Below, piece by piece: positions 17,209 to 26,192 of a stretch of 34,099 bases of DNA (positions within the stretch are counted from its first letter, which is position 1; the number at the start of each line of letters is the position of its first letter). The notes beneath the pieces were generated by a model. The model was not told the origin of the DNA, did not search any database, and saw only the letters and a program-made list of their open reading frames with translations. The translations under genes were made by a program, and so were the position numbers. The stretch lies in assembly GCA_938039295.1 (NCBI GenBank), contig CALHUY010000083.1, positions 1-34,099 of the forward strand, given 5' to 3'. Source of the stretch: an uncultured Solobacterium sp. (GTDB taxonomy: Bacteria > Bacillota_I > Bacilli_A > Erysipelotrichales > Erysipelotrichaceae).

Positions 17209-17331
17209 GATGTGACTCCCTTCATCCTTACTATTTTATCACTGATTCACTTTATTTTAAAACTCTAGTAGAGAATCCCTTATCGTTCTGATACTTTTTA
17301 GATAAAAGTTATAAAATGTCTTGATAATATA

Positions 17332-17360
17332 TTGACTTGTGGTCAAACTACGAGTACGAT
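17332..17360 (+). promoter_or_regulatory. predicted promoter of the SPFH gene
   Basis: TTGACT (17332-17337) and TACGAT (17355-17360) are exactly 17 bases apart. The leader that follows contains a small inverted repeat, GGATAA-AACGA-TTATCC (17369-17385), before the AAGGAGGGG ribosome site. Confidence 0.5.
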
Positions 17361-17411
17361 TATGTCATGGATAAAACGATTATCCGTCACCCATAAGGAG
17401 GGGATATTAAA

Positions 17412-18335
17412 ATGGAACTCATTATTATTCCGGCTATTTTCTTTATTTTAGCAATCGCACTTGCAATATCATGTGCAAACATCGTTCCACAGGAAAACGC
17501 ATATGTTATCGAACGTTTCGGTAGATATCGTACAACTTGGGATGCAGGCATTCACTTCAAAGTCCCATTTGTAGATCACGTTCGTCGTAGAGTTCTTCTA
17601 AAGGAACAGGTAGCTGACTTTGCACCACAGCCTGTTATTACAAAGGATAACGTAACAATGCAGATTGACTCCGTTGTGTACTTCAAGGTTATGAACCCAC
17701 ATGATTACGCATACGGTGTAGAAAATCCAATCATGGCAATGGAAAATCTAACTGCTACAACATTACGTAATATCATTGGTGATATGGAGTTAGACCAAAC
17801 ATTAACATCTCGTGAATCAATCAACTCTCAGATGTTACAGACAATCGACTTAGCAACAGACCCATGGGGAATCAAGGTTACTCGTGTTGAGTTAAAGAAC
17901 ATTCAACCACCAACAGCGATTCGTGAATCCATGGAAAAGCAGATGAAAGCTGAACGTGAAAAACGTGCTGCTATCTTAACTGCTGAAGGTCAAAAACAAG
18001 CAATGATTCTTGAGGCAGAAGGCAAGAAAGAATCTGCTGTGTTAAATGCCGAAGCTGAAAAACAAGCTACAATCTTGGCTGCTGATGCTGCTCGTGAAAA
18101 GGAAATTAAAGAAGCTGAAGGTCGTGCTGAAGCAATCCGCGCTATCCAAGAAGCTACTGCTGATGGTATCCGTGCTATCAAAGAAGCAGGTGCTGATGAA
18201 ACAGTCATTCGATTAAAGAGCTTAGAAGCTTTCGCTGCTGCTGCAGATGGTAAAGCAACAAAGATTATCATCCCTTCAGAAATTCAAAGTCTTGCGGGTC
18301 TAGCAAAGGGAATTACAGAAAGTATTAAAGAGTAA
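17412..18335 (+). CDS. SPFH (band 7) membrane scaffold protein
   Basis: A 307-residue stomatin/prohibitin-like protein. One N-terminal membrane helix (about 3-22) is followed by the SPFH domain (about 25-185: YVIERFGRYRTTWDAGIHF, then PQPVITKDNVTMQIDSVVYF) and a long Ala/Glu/Lys coiled coil (about 190-265) with repeated AEGQKQA / AEAEKQA phrases, ending in IIIPSEIQSLAG. Such proteins form large membrane-bound rings or microdomains and often help proteases or other membrane proteins. A strong AAGGAGGGG ribosome site lies 8 bases upstream. The next gene, 5 bases away, encodes a small membrane protein instead of the NfeD-type partner often found beside SPFH genes. Confidence 0.9.
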   Translation: MELIIIPAIFFILAIALAISCANIVPQENAYVIERFGRYRTTWDAGIHFKVPFVDHVRRRVLLKEQVADFAPQPVITKDNVTMQIDSVVYFKVMNPHDYAYGVENPIMAMENLTATTLRNIIGDMELDQTLTSRESINSQMLQTIDLATDPWGIKVTRVELKNIQPPTAIRESMEKQMKAEREKRAAILTAEGQKQAMILEAEGKKESAVLNAEAEKQATILAADAAREKEIKEAEGRAEAIRAIQEATADGIRAIKEAGADETVIRLKSLEAFAAAADGKATKIIIPSEIQSLAGLAKGITESIKE

Positions 18336-18340
18336 CTAGT

Positions 18341-18649
18341 ATGTCCGATGGTTTCTTACCTTTAGCTCTTCTGTTGACTGTTACATTCTCATTCTTAGCT
18401 ATATTTTCCACTAAGTTACAACAGGCAAACAACCAACAGAGAAAGACTTTCAACAACGACTATATTCCACCAAGGTCACCCTTAGATACACCTGTACGCA
18501 CAACACCACGTCATGTGCCAAGTATTATGGAGCCAAATCATACAGATGATATTAATGGCAGAAACATTATTCATCGTGACGCTCCTGAAAAAGGTTATGT
18601 TGTCTTAAACGGTGTAAAACGTAGAATTCACGAGTGTAAAAATTTATAA
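18341..18649 (+). CDS. small single-helix membrane protein of unknown function, SPFH operon partner
   Basis: A 102-residue protein I do not recognise. Residues 5-25 form one membrane helix (LPLALLLTVTFSFLAIF); the rest is polar and Pro/Arg/Asn-rich with IPPRSP, TPRHVP and a final GYVVLNGVKRRIHEC segment that could form a short beta hairpin. It starts 5 bases after the SPFH stop and is followed by a strong terminator, so the two are one transcription unit. It shows no OB-fold and is far too short for NfeD. The location suggests a membrane-tethered accessory of the SPFH scaffold; this is inference from context only. The ribosome site is weak (AAAGAG), consistent with translational coupling. Confidence 0.7.
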   Translation: MSDGFLPLALLLTVTFSFLAIFSTKLQQANNQQRKTFNNDYIPPRSPLDTPVRTTPRHVPSIMEPNHTDDINGRNIIHRDAPEKGYVVLNGVKRRIHECKNL

Positions 18650-18656
18650 CAATATA

Positions 18657-18689
18657 AACCCAGTATGCATGCATACTGGGTTCTTTTTT
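18657..18689 (+). terminator. terminator of the SPFH operon
   Basis: A perfect 26-base palindrome (18657-18682; half-site AACCCAGTATGCA) is followed by CTTTTTT. The T run overlaps the stop codon of the convergent minus-strand HAD gene. Confidence 0.85.
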
Positions 18690-19527
18690 ACTGTAAAGAT
18701 GGGATATATTTTACTAATGCCTTTGCGATACCATCATGATTATTATCATCCGTAATGTAATCTGCAACTGCTTTTACTTCATCTTGTGCATTTGCCATCG
18801 CAACGCCTACTCCAGCAAACTGCAACATTGTAATATCATTACCTGCATCTCCAAATGCGATACAGTCTTTTGCTTCAATGCCAAGTTTATCTAATGCACT
18901 CTTCAACGCTGCGCCTTTATCAATCCCTTGTGAAGTCATCTCATAGAAGAAGTTTGCACTAAACATCATAGACAGTTTGCCTTCAAACGGAGCTGAGATT
19001 GCCTTACAATTCTCACGTAAATACTCAGGTTGTCCAACCACTAAAATTTTATTGAGTGGGAAATCTACATAGCTTGCAAGATCACTTACCTCTTTCAACA
19101 AATAGTTATTCATACGTACTTCATATTGAATCCCATTGAATGTACGACCCTTATCCGTAATCATGCAATCATATACATCTTCAACAACCATATAATCATC
19201 TTCTACCACAATTGGACTTACATCAAATTGTTTTAGATGCTGTAATGCTTGCGTCACTAGTTCCTGTTGCATGATTGTATTTACTAGCACTTCCCCTGTT
19301 TGGCAATCGATTACTTTTGCACCATTGAAACAAAGGAATAAACCATGGTGCTTATCCATCTCTAACATCTTGCCATACTTTTCAATTCCCTTTGCAGGAC
19401 GACCACTCGCAATCACCAAACGGATACCCTGTTCTTGCGCCTTCATTAAAATTCTTTTTGTTTCAGGCGTAATTTCCTTTTGATCATTTGTTAGTGTACC
19501 ATCAATATCTAATAAAATTGCTTTCAT
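18688..19527 (-). CDS. Cof-type HAD-IIB sugar/nucleotide phosphatase-like hydrolase
   Basis: A 279-residue HAD superfamily protein of the Cof/YidA type. Motif I DIDGT gives nucleophile D7 and acid/base D9; motif II is VIASGRP; motif IV is AFGDAGNDITML. The cap between motifs II and III is of the C2B type usual for HAD-IIB. Members remove phosphate from sugar phosphates, nucleotides or cofactor intermediates; the substrate cannot be read here. A GTGAGGT ribosome site precedes the ATG. The gene begins 11 bases after the DUF1294 gene, so the two share a transcript. Confidence 0.9.
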   Translation of the reverse strand: MKAILLDIDGTLTNDQKEITPETKRILMKAQEQGIRLVIASGRPAKGIEKYGKMLEMDKHHGLFLCFNGAKVIDCQTGEVLVNTIMQQELVTQALQHLKQFDVSPIVVEDDYMVVEDVYDCMITDKGRTFNGIQYEVRMNNYLLKEVSDLASYVDFPLNKILVVGQPEYLRENCKAISAPFEGKLSMMFSANFFYEMTSQGIDKGAALKSALDKLGIEAKDCIAFGDAGNDITMLQFAGVGVAMANAQDEVKAVADYITDDNNHDGIAKALVKYIPSLQ

Positions 19528-19538
19528 GATTACCTCAC

Positions 19539-19811
19539 TTAACGTATTTCAGGAAATCCTTTTGTCACAAAATAAATCCAAACAAGCATCATAATAGGAA
19601 CACCAATCTGGAATATTAAATGCTTTGTCTTATGATGAAATATACGCATTCCTAAATATGCACCATAGGCACCACCAACTGCGGCTGCTCCTAGTAATGT
19701 CTTCTCAGGAATTCTCCACATGTTGTTCATTGCACGATATTTATCTAAGCCATATAGACCAAATGTTATGACATTAATTACTGCTAAATATGCTAAAACT
19801 GCTACTGACAT
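19539..19811 (-). CDS. DUF1294 small membrane protein
   Basis: A 90-residue membrane protein with three predicted helices. The order YGLDKYRAMNNMWRIPEKTLL, then GGAYGAYLGM, then FHHKTKHLIFQIG is the DUF1294 signature (DK-R, RIPE-TL, GG, HKT-K-F). The function of the family is unknown. It leads a two-gene unit with the HAD phosphatase and has a GAGG ribosome site 9 bases upstream of the ATG. Confidence 0.88.
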   Translation of the reverse strand: MSVAVLAYLAVINVITFGLYGLDKYRAMNNMWRIPEKTLLGAAAVGGAYGAYLGMRIFHHKTKHLIFQIGVPIMMLVWIYFVTKGFPEIR

Positions 19812-19844
19812 CTTTTATTACCTCACTTTTCGCATGGATATCAT

Positions 19845-19873
19845 ATAGTATCCTTCCGTAAAATTGAAGTAAA
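19845..19873 (-). promoter_or_regulatory. predicted promoter of the DUF1294-HAD unit
   Basis: On the minus strand TTTACT (19868-19873) and TACTAT (19845-19850) are 17 bases apart. The -10 box lies inside an imperfect 18-base palindrome (19836-19853, arms GGATA/TATCC), which could bind a repressor. Confidence 0.4.
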
Positions 19874-19877
19874 TATT

Positions 19878-19906
19878 TTATTAACTTAGCTACATAGTGC
19901 TATGAT
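19878..19906 (+). promoter_or_regulatory. predicted promoter of the C69 dipeptidase
   Basis: An extended -10 element TG-C-TATGAT (TATGAT at 19901-19906) lies 30 bases before the preferred start; TTATTA (19878-19883) is a poor -35 match at 17-base spacing. Confidence 0.4.
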
Positions 19907-19936
19907 TAACACAAGAATAGATTGGAGATTATAAAT

Positions 19937-21433
19937 ATGCCATGTACAACATTACTCGTCGGTAAAAAAGCTAGTTATGATGGTTCAACTTTAGTTGCAC
20001 GTAACGAAGATTCAGGAGCTGGTGAATTTACTCCCAAAAAATTTATCGTTGTTCACCCTAGTGACCAACCCGAAGTGTATAAATCCGTTTTATCTCATGT
20101 AGAAATTCCTCTACCAAAGAATCCTATGCGCTATACTTGTATGCCAGATGCTCTTAATGATAAAGGTATTTGGGGTGCTGCAGGTGTCAATGAATTAAAT
20201 GTATCTATGACAGCTACAGAGACGATCACTTCAAATGAACGCGTTCTTGCGGCAGACCCATTAGTAGAATACATCCCTGCGCAAGGCAAAAAAGGTGATG
20301 AAGTTTATGTCCCAGAAGTTGTTGGTGGTATTGGGGAAGAAGATATTGTTACACTTGTACTTCCTTATATCAAGAGCGCTCGTGAAGGCGTTCTTCGTCT
20401 TGGAGAAATCTTAGAGAAATATGGTACATACGAAATGAATGGTATTGCCTTCCAAGATGTTGATGAAATCTGGTGGCTAGAAACAATCGGTGGACATCAT
20501 TGGATTGCAAAGCGTGTCAAAGATGATGAATACGTTGTAATGCCTAACCAACAAGGTATTGATAGCTTTGATTTAAAGGATGCTTTTGGTAAACAAAAAG
20601 AACACCTATGCTCTAGTGACTTAGTAGAATTTATTGAGAAGAATCATCTAAACCTCAACCAAGATAGTAAGAAGTTTAATCCACGTTACGCCTTTGGTTC
20701 ACATTCAGATGCAGACCACGTATACAATACACCACGTGCGTGGATTATTGGCCGCTACTTCAATCCAACATCTTACCGTTGGGATGGTCCTAAGGCAGAC
20801 TATCGTCCTGATTCCGATAACATTCCTTGGAGCTTTGTGCCAGAACATAAGATTACAGTTGAAGATGTAAAGTATGTATTATCTCACCATTATCAAGGCA
20901 CACCATATGATCCATATGGAAAGCATGGCGATTTATCACTACGTGGCTCCTTTAGACCAATTGGTATTAACCGTAATAACTTCCTAGCATGCGTGCAGAT
21001 TCGTCCATATGTACCAGAAGAAATTCGTTCTATTGAATGGATTGCCTATGGCTCTAATACATTCAATGCATTTGTACCATTCTATGTAAATATTGATGAA
21101 ACACCTGTCTATACATCAAATACCAATAAAACTGTTACAACAGATAACTTCTATTGGGCTAACCGTATTATCGGCGCTCTAGCAGATGCACATTACAGTA
21201 CTACAAGTTCTGCTATTGAGCGTTATCAAAATGCTGTACAAACAAAGGGTCATCAAATTATCAAGAAGTATGATTCTGCATTCAATCAAAATGTAGACCC
21301 TGTTATACTATGCCAAACAGCGAACCAAGAAATCGCAGATATGGCAAGACAACACACAAATGACCTGTTAGATAAAGTCCTCTATACTGCAAGCATGGGT
21401 ATGAAGAATGGCTTCTCTAGATCAGATGCCTAA
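19937..21433 (+). CDS. C69-family dipeptidase (PepD-like)
   Basis: A 498-residue Ntn-hydrolase-type dipeptidase. It begins MPCTTLLVGKKASYDGSTL, with C3 as the expected nucleophile exposed by autoprocessing and ARNEDSG as the following conserved patch; further family segments are WWLETIGGHHWIAKRV and GTPYDPYG. No signal peptide is present, so it acts in the cytoplasm on dipeptides. I choose the ATG at 19937: GGAG at 19924-19927 lies 9 bases before it, whereas an in-frame TTG at 19922 would overlap that ribosome site and push the Cys further from the N-terminus. It is transcribed alone and ends at a bidirectional terminator. Confidence 0.9.
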   Translation: MPCTTLLVGKKASYDGSTLVARNEDSGAGEFTPKKFIVVHPSDQPEVYKSVLSHVEIPLPKNPMRYTCMPDALNDKGIWGAAGVNELNVSMTATETITSNERVLAADPLVEYIPAQGKKGDEVYVPEVVGGIGEEDIVTLVLPYIKSAREGVLRLGEILEKYGTYEMNGIAFQDVDEIWWLETIGGHHWIAKRVKDDEYVVMPNQQGIDSFDLKDAFGKQKEHLCSSDLVEFIEKNHLNLNQDSKKFNPRYAFGSHSDADHVYNTPRAWIIGRYFNPTSYRWDGPKADYRPDSDNIPWSFVPEHKITVEDVKYVLSHHYQGTPYDPYGKHGDLSLRGSFRPIGINRNNFLACVQIRPYVPEEIRSIEWIAYGSNTFNAFVPFYVNIDETPVYTSNTNKTVTTDNFYWANRIIGALADAHYSTTSSAIERYQNAVQTKGHQIIKKYDSAFNQNVDPVILCQTANQEIADMARQHTNDLLDKVLYTASMGMKNGFSRSDA

Positions 21434-21475
21434 TTTCTACATAACATCAAACATTTATCACCAATAATATACAAG

Positions 21476-21509
21476 TAAAAGGATGACGATTATTACCGTC
21501 ATCCTTTTA
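21476..21509. terminator. bidirectional terminator, dipeptidase / surface-protein operon
   Basis: A perfect 13-base stem: TAAAAGGATGACG (21476-21488) pairs with 21497-21509 around the 8-base loop ATTATTAC. TTTTA on one side and TAAAA on the other give T runs on both strands. It ends the plus-strand dipeptidase and the long minus-strand kinase/Tad operon. Confidence 0.85.
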
Positions 21510-21527
21510 TTGTGTTTCTATTGAAAC

Positions 21528-24500
21528 TTACTTTTCCTCTTCTTCTTTCTTTCTGCGCTTCCAGAGGATAAAGAAGAATATTGCAAATCCCGTAAGAAGT
21601 GTAGCTAAAGTCCCAGCAAATACAGGTCTATTGTTTACAAAACGAACCCATAGATTTGTTGTTACGAAGAAGTTATCAATTTCTTCTTCAATTGTATTGC
21701 CAGCTGCGTCAGTCAGAACAATCTTCACATTTCTAGCATAGTCAGCACTGTCAATCTCTAATGTATAGTCTCCACCATTCTTGATGAGTTCTTCTAGTTG
21801 TGCTTGATCTAAAGTCGCAACTAGCTTGCCATCTAGATAGATTTCAGCCTTAGAAAGTGCTAAGTTATCTGCTAACTTGATTTCTGCTTTATACTTTTCA
21901 CCAACATATACCTTATTCTTGTCGATATTCTTGAATGTAACACTTGGTGTTGTCTTATCGACACCGAAACGTAGGTTCATCTTCTTTGTATCTAAAGTAT
22001 TCTCAGATACGTTTCCAGCCTTATCTTCAGAATATATTGTAATGGAATATACAGCATCATCTGTAAATAGTGAACGATTAATTCTATATGTGTAGTGGTA
22101 CCACTTTCCGTTTCCACCTTCAATTGTTACTTGATAATCCTTACCCTTTTCAAGAACCACTGTCTTATTATTCTTGAATAGTGTAATCTTCGCGTTATCT
22201 ACTGGGTCAACGTTTGTTTCATAGATGACAATATCACCAACTTCACGTACATACTTACCTGCAATTGCCTTTGTATTCTCATCAAATCCATATGTAGAAC
22301 CAAAGCGGTTTACAGAGAATGTAATTTGCTTTTCTTCAGTATTACCAGCCTTATCAGTAATCTTCGCTGTTAATGTGTAAATATCATCTTCTTCTTTCAC
22401 ATTTGCGAAATCATAGTATGTATAAATTTGACCATTTTGAATTTCAGTATAGAAGCCCTTATTCTCAACACGACCTCTCATCGCACCTGTAAGTGTAATC
22501 TCAACAGTAGAAGGATCAAAGTTAGCGTCAGAATACTGAATTACAGGAGCAACTCTACCCTTATTTGCGGATTGATCCACAATATCTCTAATTTCTAATT
22601 GAGGTTTTGTTAAGTCGATGAAGAACTCATCTCTTGGATAGTCTGTAGCTGCGTTTCCAGCTCTATCTTGTACATCAATATCAAATTGATACTGTCCATC
22701 AGTAGAATATGTAATCGTAGCTGTATGAGAATCCCCATTATCAGTCCAAGCACTAAGAGCTGGTGCTCCATTTGTACCACTTACGTTTGCAATCGTTGCA
22801 GTTACTCTCTGTGGATCGAAGTTACGTTCAACAATAGTAATTGTCGCAGTTCTAGCTGCGTTATAGTAGTTACCATTTCTAGCATTGTTGTTGTCATACG
22901 TTACAGAAATTGTTGGACGTACTTGGTCAATTGTAAACTCTTCACTTGCGACTGTTCCATCAACATATGGATTACCTTGGAATACATTACCTGCAGTATC
23001 TTTGCCCTTGATAGAGAATGTGTAATCATCATCTACAGTATAGCTGATGGTTGCTGTATGTTTAGTATCATCACCATTGCCTGTTCCTGCTGTATGAGTC
23101 CAATCAGAAATCTGAATTGCACTTCCAGCAAGCGCCTTTAATTGCATCTCAATGTAATCAGCGTTAAAGTTACGCTCATATACAGTAACAGTAGCTGTAC
23201 GTGGTGCATTGAAATACTTACCATCACTAGCATTGTTATTGTCATATGCAACACTGATAACTGGTGCAGTTGTATCAATCTGAATGGTTTGTTTCTTAAC
23301 AGAAACATTGCCTGCATTATCTACAACTGTAACTTCAATTTCAACTTCATTACTATTATTTAATTGGCTAGATACTACAAAATTAACATCCTTACTTGCA
23401 ATCAAATCTCCAAGTGTCAATGTCTCTAATGTTTCAGCCTCAAATAATACACCATCATCTTGTCCTTGTGTTTGAGTTCCCATATTTCTTACAACATAAC
23501 TAATCTTCTTTAAACCAGAATATGAGTTATTCGTAATAGGCTCAGATACATGTACATTTACTTTTACATCACCATTGTAAACCGTGTTTAGAGATGCTTC
23601 CGGATTGATTGTGATAGAAGGAACTGTTGATTCAATTGAAGGTTTTTGTTCATCGACGATTAAACCAGATGAACTTACATACGTTACGTTACCAGCCTTA
23701 TCTACAGCCTTCACATATACAACGTATGTTCCTTCTTCTGTTAATTTAAAGGAATCACCTTCTTGCCAATCAGATACTCTTGCAAGTTCAGCTTCAGTTA
23801 AAATCTTCGAATTTGGTTCATCATTTGAATATTCTTTTGCATAGTAATAAATATTTGCAATGGCAGATGTTTCATCATCAGCAGTTAATCTGAAAGTAAT
23901 ATTTTTCTTTGCAAAATAACCTAAAGTCAACTCACTCTGCAATCCAGACCAACTTTCCGTTATTTCGGAACCGTTATCCGCCTTAATATCAGAAGTGGCT
24001 TCAATTGTAGCAGTTGGCTTATTCTTATCTACTACAAAGGTAAATGCAGCCTTTTGGTTATCTGCATTAATTGGCTCATTTCTATTATCTGCAGTATCTG
24101 TGTATTCGAAAGTGAAATGATAAACTGCATCACCTGTATATTTAATTTCAATTGTGTGCTTATCTTCATCAGGTGTATCACCTGGTGTTGTCGTCCATTC
24201 ACCAATTGTGTATTGTGGCTCAGTAATCGCTTCACCCTTACCATTAAATTGCTTTATAACAATATTACGTTTAGCGGTATCCTTATCAAAATGATCACTG
24301 CGCTCTGTTACAGTTAGAGTAGCTGTACGTTCCTTGTTGAAATACTCTCCATTTGTCTCATTATTGTTGTCATATACAAGATCAACCTTTGGAGCTACAG
24401 TATCAATGTCGATATCTTTAGTCACTGTGGTAGACTCACCGTTTAAGAATTCTGCCTTAACATATAGTTTTTTAGATCCGTTATATTTAGTTGCATCTAT

Positions 24501-25724
24501 TGTAAAGTTGTAAATTGTCGGTATATTCTGTTTTTCAGCATCAGAATACTTATCTTTCTTAGGGTTTGTCACTGTAGTTGCATTAGAATTAGGTGTTTCT
24601 GAGTCAAACCAATAGATGATATTTTTTAATCCCGACACATCTATAGAATTTGCGTTAGGAACGGTAAGTTCCATCTGAATATCACTATTATACGAAGGCT
24701 TTACAGTATCATTAATTTTTACATTTAATAACGGTGATGAAGTATCTCTAATAAGACGCTTTTGGCCACCAATAGGTACTTTGTATGTTCCATCTTTTCT
24801 AGTACCTGTTTTTTTATAAATAAGATATATATCTGTAATAGTAGCGTTGTTATCCCATAACTGAGCTTCTTCGCCATATTTCTTCCAACGTCCTCCAGCG
24901 TAAATCACTACAATAGATACACTACTTTCAGGGGCTATATCCTTAATTTTGTCACGCTGTACTCTGATTGTAACTGGTTTATTAGAAAAAATTATCTTTC
25001 CATCTTCACTAGAATAATTTTCTGGAGTTTCAATAACAATACCATCACTTGTAATACTCTCTATTTTTTTAAATTCTGCTTGTATTACAAGATTTCCAGT
25101 TAAATTATTTTTTACGCAAGTGTATGTTCCATCTTGATTGTCTGTAATGGATGAATCATTCTCCAATACTTCATATTCTATACCATTAGCGTCTTTATAA
25201 ATTAATCTATCGAATTGGTAACCACTATCAGGTTTAATATTAATACTTGGAGAATCACCATGATTGAAAGGTTTTGCTTGTAATCCTGCACCATCCGTAA
25301 AAGAAATACTACCATTTTCTGTCTGATTAAGACTTACGGTATATTGGTTTATCGCAAAAGTTACTTCTACTGTTGTTTTATCACTTATACGTTCAATAAA
25401 GTATTTATTCGATGGTTGAACTCCCTTGTCGACACCATTAATTATTACTTTGCTGATATGATAGTTCTCATTTGGGATTACTTCAAAAACAACATCCATC
25501 CCAGATTCGATGTTATATGTATATTTTTGTGAACTGTCGAATGGTATATCTGCTGAATCTATACGAATTTTACCGTTCATCCCACCACTAATTGAAAACT
25601 CAACAGGAACTTTTTCAATCCATGGAAATCCAGTATTAGTTTCTTCTGCCAAAACTTGTACTGGAATTAATGTGATAAATAAAATTGCAGAAAATATTAA
25701 GCACTTTAATCTCTTAAAAAACAT
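21528..25724 (-). CDS. giant Ig-like surface protein with C-terminal membrane anchor
   Basis: A 1398-residue exported protein. Residues 1-27 are a signal peptide (VLA cleavage). About 30-220 resembles InlB-type beta repeats (ENGSISFTDG, SGYQFDRL). From about 240 to 1360 it is a chain of Ig-like modules rich in DKAGN / DTAGN phrases, including three copies of a YDNNN...G-Y-N-x-x-R-T-A-T-x-T-V-x-E-R module at residues 451, 827 and 943. A single hydrophobic helix (about 1368-1388) and the tail RRKKEEEEK anchor the C-terminus in the membrane; there is no LPXTG sorting motif. It is the last gene of the kinase/FHA/Tad-like operon, 18 bases after the small ETTVLTE membrane protein, with an AGAGGA ribosome site. 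Likely an extended adhesin or ligand/stress sensor; the ligand is unknown. Confidence 0.85.
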   Translation of the reverse strand: MFFKRLKCLIFSAILFITLIPVQVLAEETNTGFPWIEKVPVEFSISGGMNGKIRIDSADIPFDSSQKYTYNIESGMDVVFEVIPNENYHISKVIINGVDKGVQPSNKYFIERISDKTTVEVTFAINQYTVSLNQTENGSISFTDGAGLQAKPFNHGDSPSINIKPDSGYQFDRLIYKDANGIEYEVLENDSSITDNQDGTYTCVKNNLTGNLVIQAEFKKIESITSDGIVIETPENYSSEDGKIIFSNKPVTIRVQRDKIKDIAPESSVSIVVIYAGGRWKKYGEEAQLWDNNATITDIYLIYKKTGTRKDGTYKVPIGGQKRLIRDTSSPLLNVKINDTVKPSYNSDIQMELTVPNANSIDVSGLKNIIYWFDSETPNSNATTVTNPKKDKYSDAEKQNIPTIYNFTIDATKYNGSKKLYVKAEFLNGESTTVTKDIDIDTVAPKVDLVYDNNNETNGEYFNKERTATLTVTERSDHFDKDTAKRNIVIKQFNGKGEAITEPQYTIGEWTTTPGDTPDEDKHTIEIKYTGDAVYHFTFEYTDTADNRNEPINADNQKAAFTFVVDKNKPTATIEATSDIKADNGSEITESWSGLQSELTLGYFAKKNITFRLTADDETSAIANIYYYAKEYSNDEPNSKILTEAELARVSDWQEGDSFKLTEEGTYVVYVKAVDKAGNVTYVSSSGLIVDEQKPSIESTVPSITINPEASLNTVYNGDVKVNVHVSEPITNNSYSGLKKISYVVRNMGTQTQGQDDGVLFEAETLETLTLGDLIASKDVNFVVSSQLNNSNEVEIEVTVVDNAGNVSVKKQTIQIDTTAPVISVAYDNNNASDGKYFNAPRTATVTVYERNFNADYIEMQLKALAGSAIQISDWTHTAGTGNGDDTKHTATISYTVDDDYTFSIKGKDTAGNVFQGNPYVDGTVASEEFTIDQVRPTISVTYDNNNARNGNYYNAARTATITIVERNFDPQRVTATIANVSGTNGAPALSAWTDNGDSHTATITYSTDGQYQFDIDVQDRAGNAATDYPRDEFFIDLTKPQLEIRDIVDQSANKGRVAPVIQYSDANFDPSTVEITLTGAMRGRVENKGFYTEIQNGQIYTYYDFANVKEEDDIYTLTAKITDKAGNTEEKQITFSVNRFGSTYGFDENTKAIAGKYVREVGDIVIYETNVDPVDNAKITLFKNNKTVVLEKGKDYQVTIEGGNGKWYHYTYRINRSLFTDDAVYSITIYSEDKAGNVSENTLDTKKMNLRFGVDKTTPSVTFKNIDKNKVYVGEKYKAEIKLADNLALSKAEIYLDGKLVATLDQAQLEELIKNGGDYTLEIDSADYARNVKIVLTDAAGNTIEEEIDNFFVTTNLWVRFVNNRPVFAGTLATLLTGFAIFFFILWKRRKKEEEEK

Positions 25725-25742
25725 ATTTCATTCCTCTTCCCT

Positions 25743-26192
25743 TTACTCAATAATGCCCTTTCCTTCAGAAAAGCCTATTTCGTACTCAACTCTAAACTCT
25801 TGTTTAATACTATTCTGTATACTGCTTTGCGTGTTATCTTGAATAACACTTTCTGTCAGTACTGTTGTTTCACTTCCAATATCATCTAGGGAACTTGTCT
25901 TCCCACTCTCTCTACTCGAAGAAGTTTCTGTTAAGACTGTCGTTTCTTCTGCATCGAGAGTTGGTATCATCTGAGTAACAATCTTTGCAGTCATATGCAT
26001 ACCAGAAGTATGCCTTCCCTCTTCACTATCACGTTGAATACGTGCAATCTCTTTTCGAGAGTTAGCACCCGAAACCTCCGCAATTAAGAACGGAACTTTC
26101 CAGCGGATAAAGAGCAAGACAGCAATGAGTAGTAGAACGATGCCAATAATGAACAAACTGACTGATATTGTACGTAAGAAATCAATATTCAT
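25743..26192 (-). CDS. small membrane protein with two ETTVLTE motifs, candidate FHA ligand
   Basis: A 149-residue protein of unknown family. One membrane helix (about 10-30) is followed by a cytoplasmic-type soluble tail. The tail has two identical heptads ETTVLTE at 83-89 and 108-114, separated by a Ser/Thr-rich linker, and an acidic C-terminus. The same ETTVL core occurs in the FHA protein of this operon (residues 353-357). Thr followed by Leu at +3 fits the pT-x-x-(L/I/V) preference of several FHA domains, so these are likely phosphorylation sites of the neighbouring kinase. The start codon overlaps the kinase stop as ATGA, with GGAGG 6 bases upstream, giving strong coupling. It is followed by the giant surface protein. 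Phosphorylation and FHA binding are inference. Confidence 0.75.
   Translation of the reverse strand: MNIDFLRTISVSLFIIGIVLLLIAVLLFIRWKVPFLIAEVSGANSRKEIARIQRDSEEGRHTSGMHMTAKIVTQMIPTLDAEETTVLTETSSSRESGKTSSLDDIGSETTVLTESVIQDNTQSSIQNSIKQEFRVEYEIGFSEGKGIIE

Noticed and set aside
19922..19936. TTG start five codons upstream for the dipeptidase
   Set aside because: It would overlap the GGAG ribosome site of the ATG at 19937, and the family starts close to its nucleophile Cys.
22668..23141. 157-codon plus-strand open frame opposite the Ig-like gene
   Set aside because: Cys/Ile/Ser-rich composition typical of an antisense shadow; no ribosome site, and it lies fully inside a well-supported gene.
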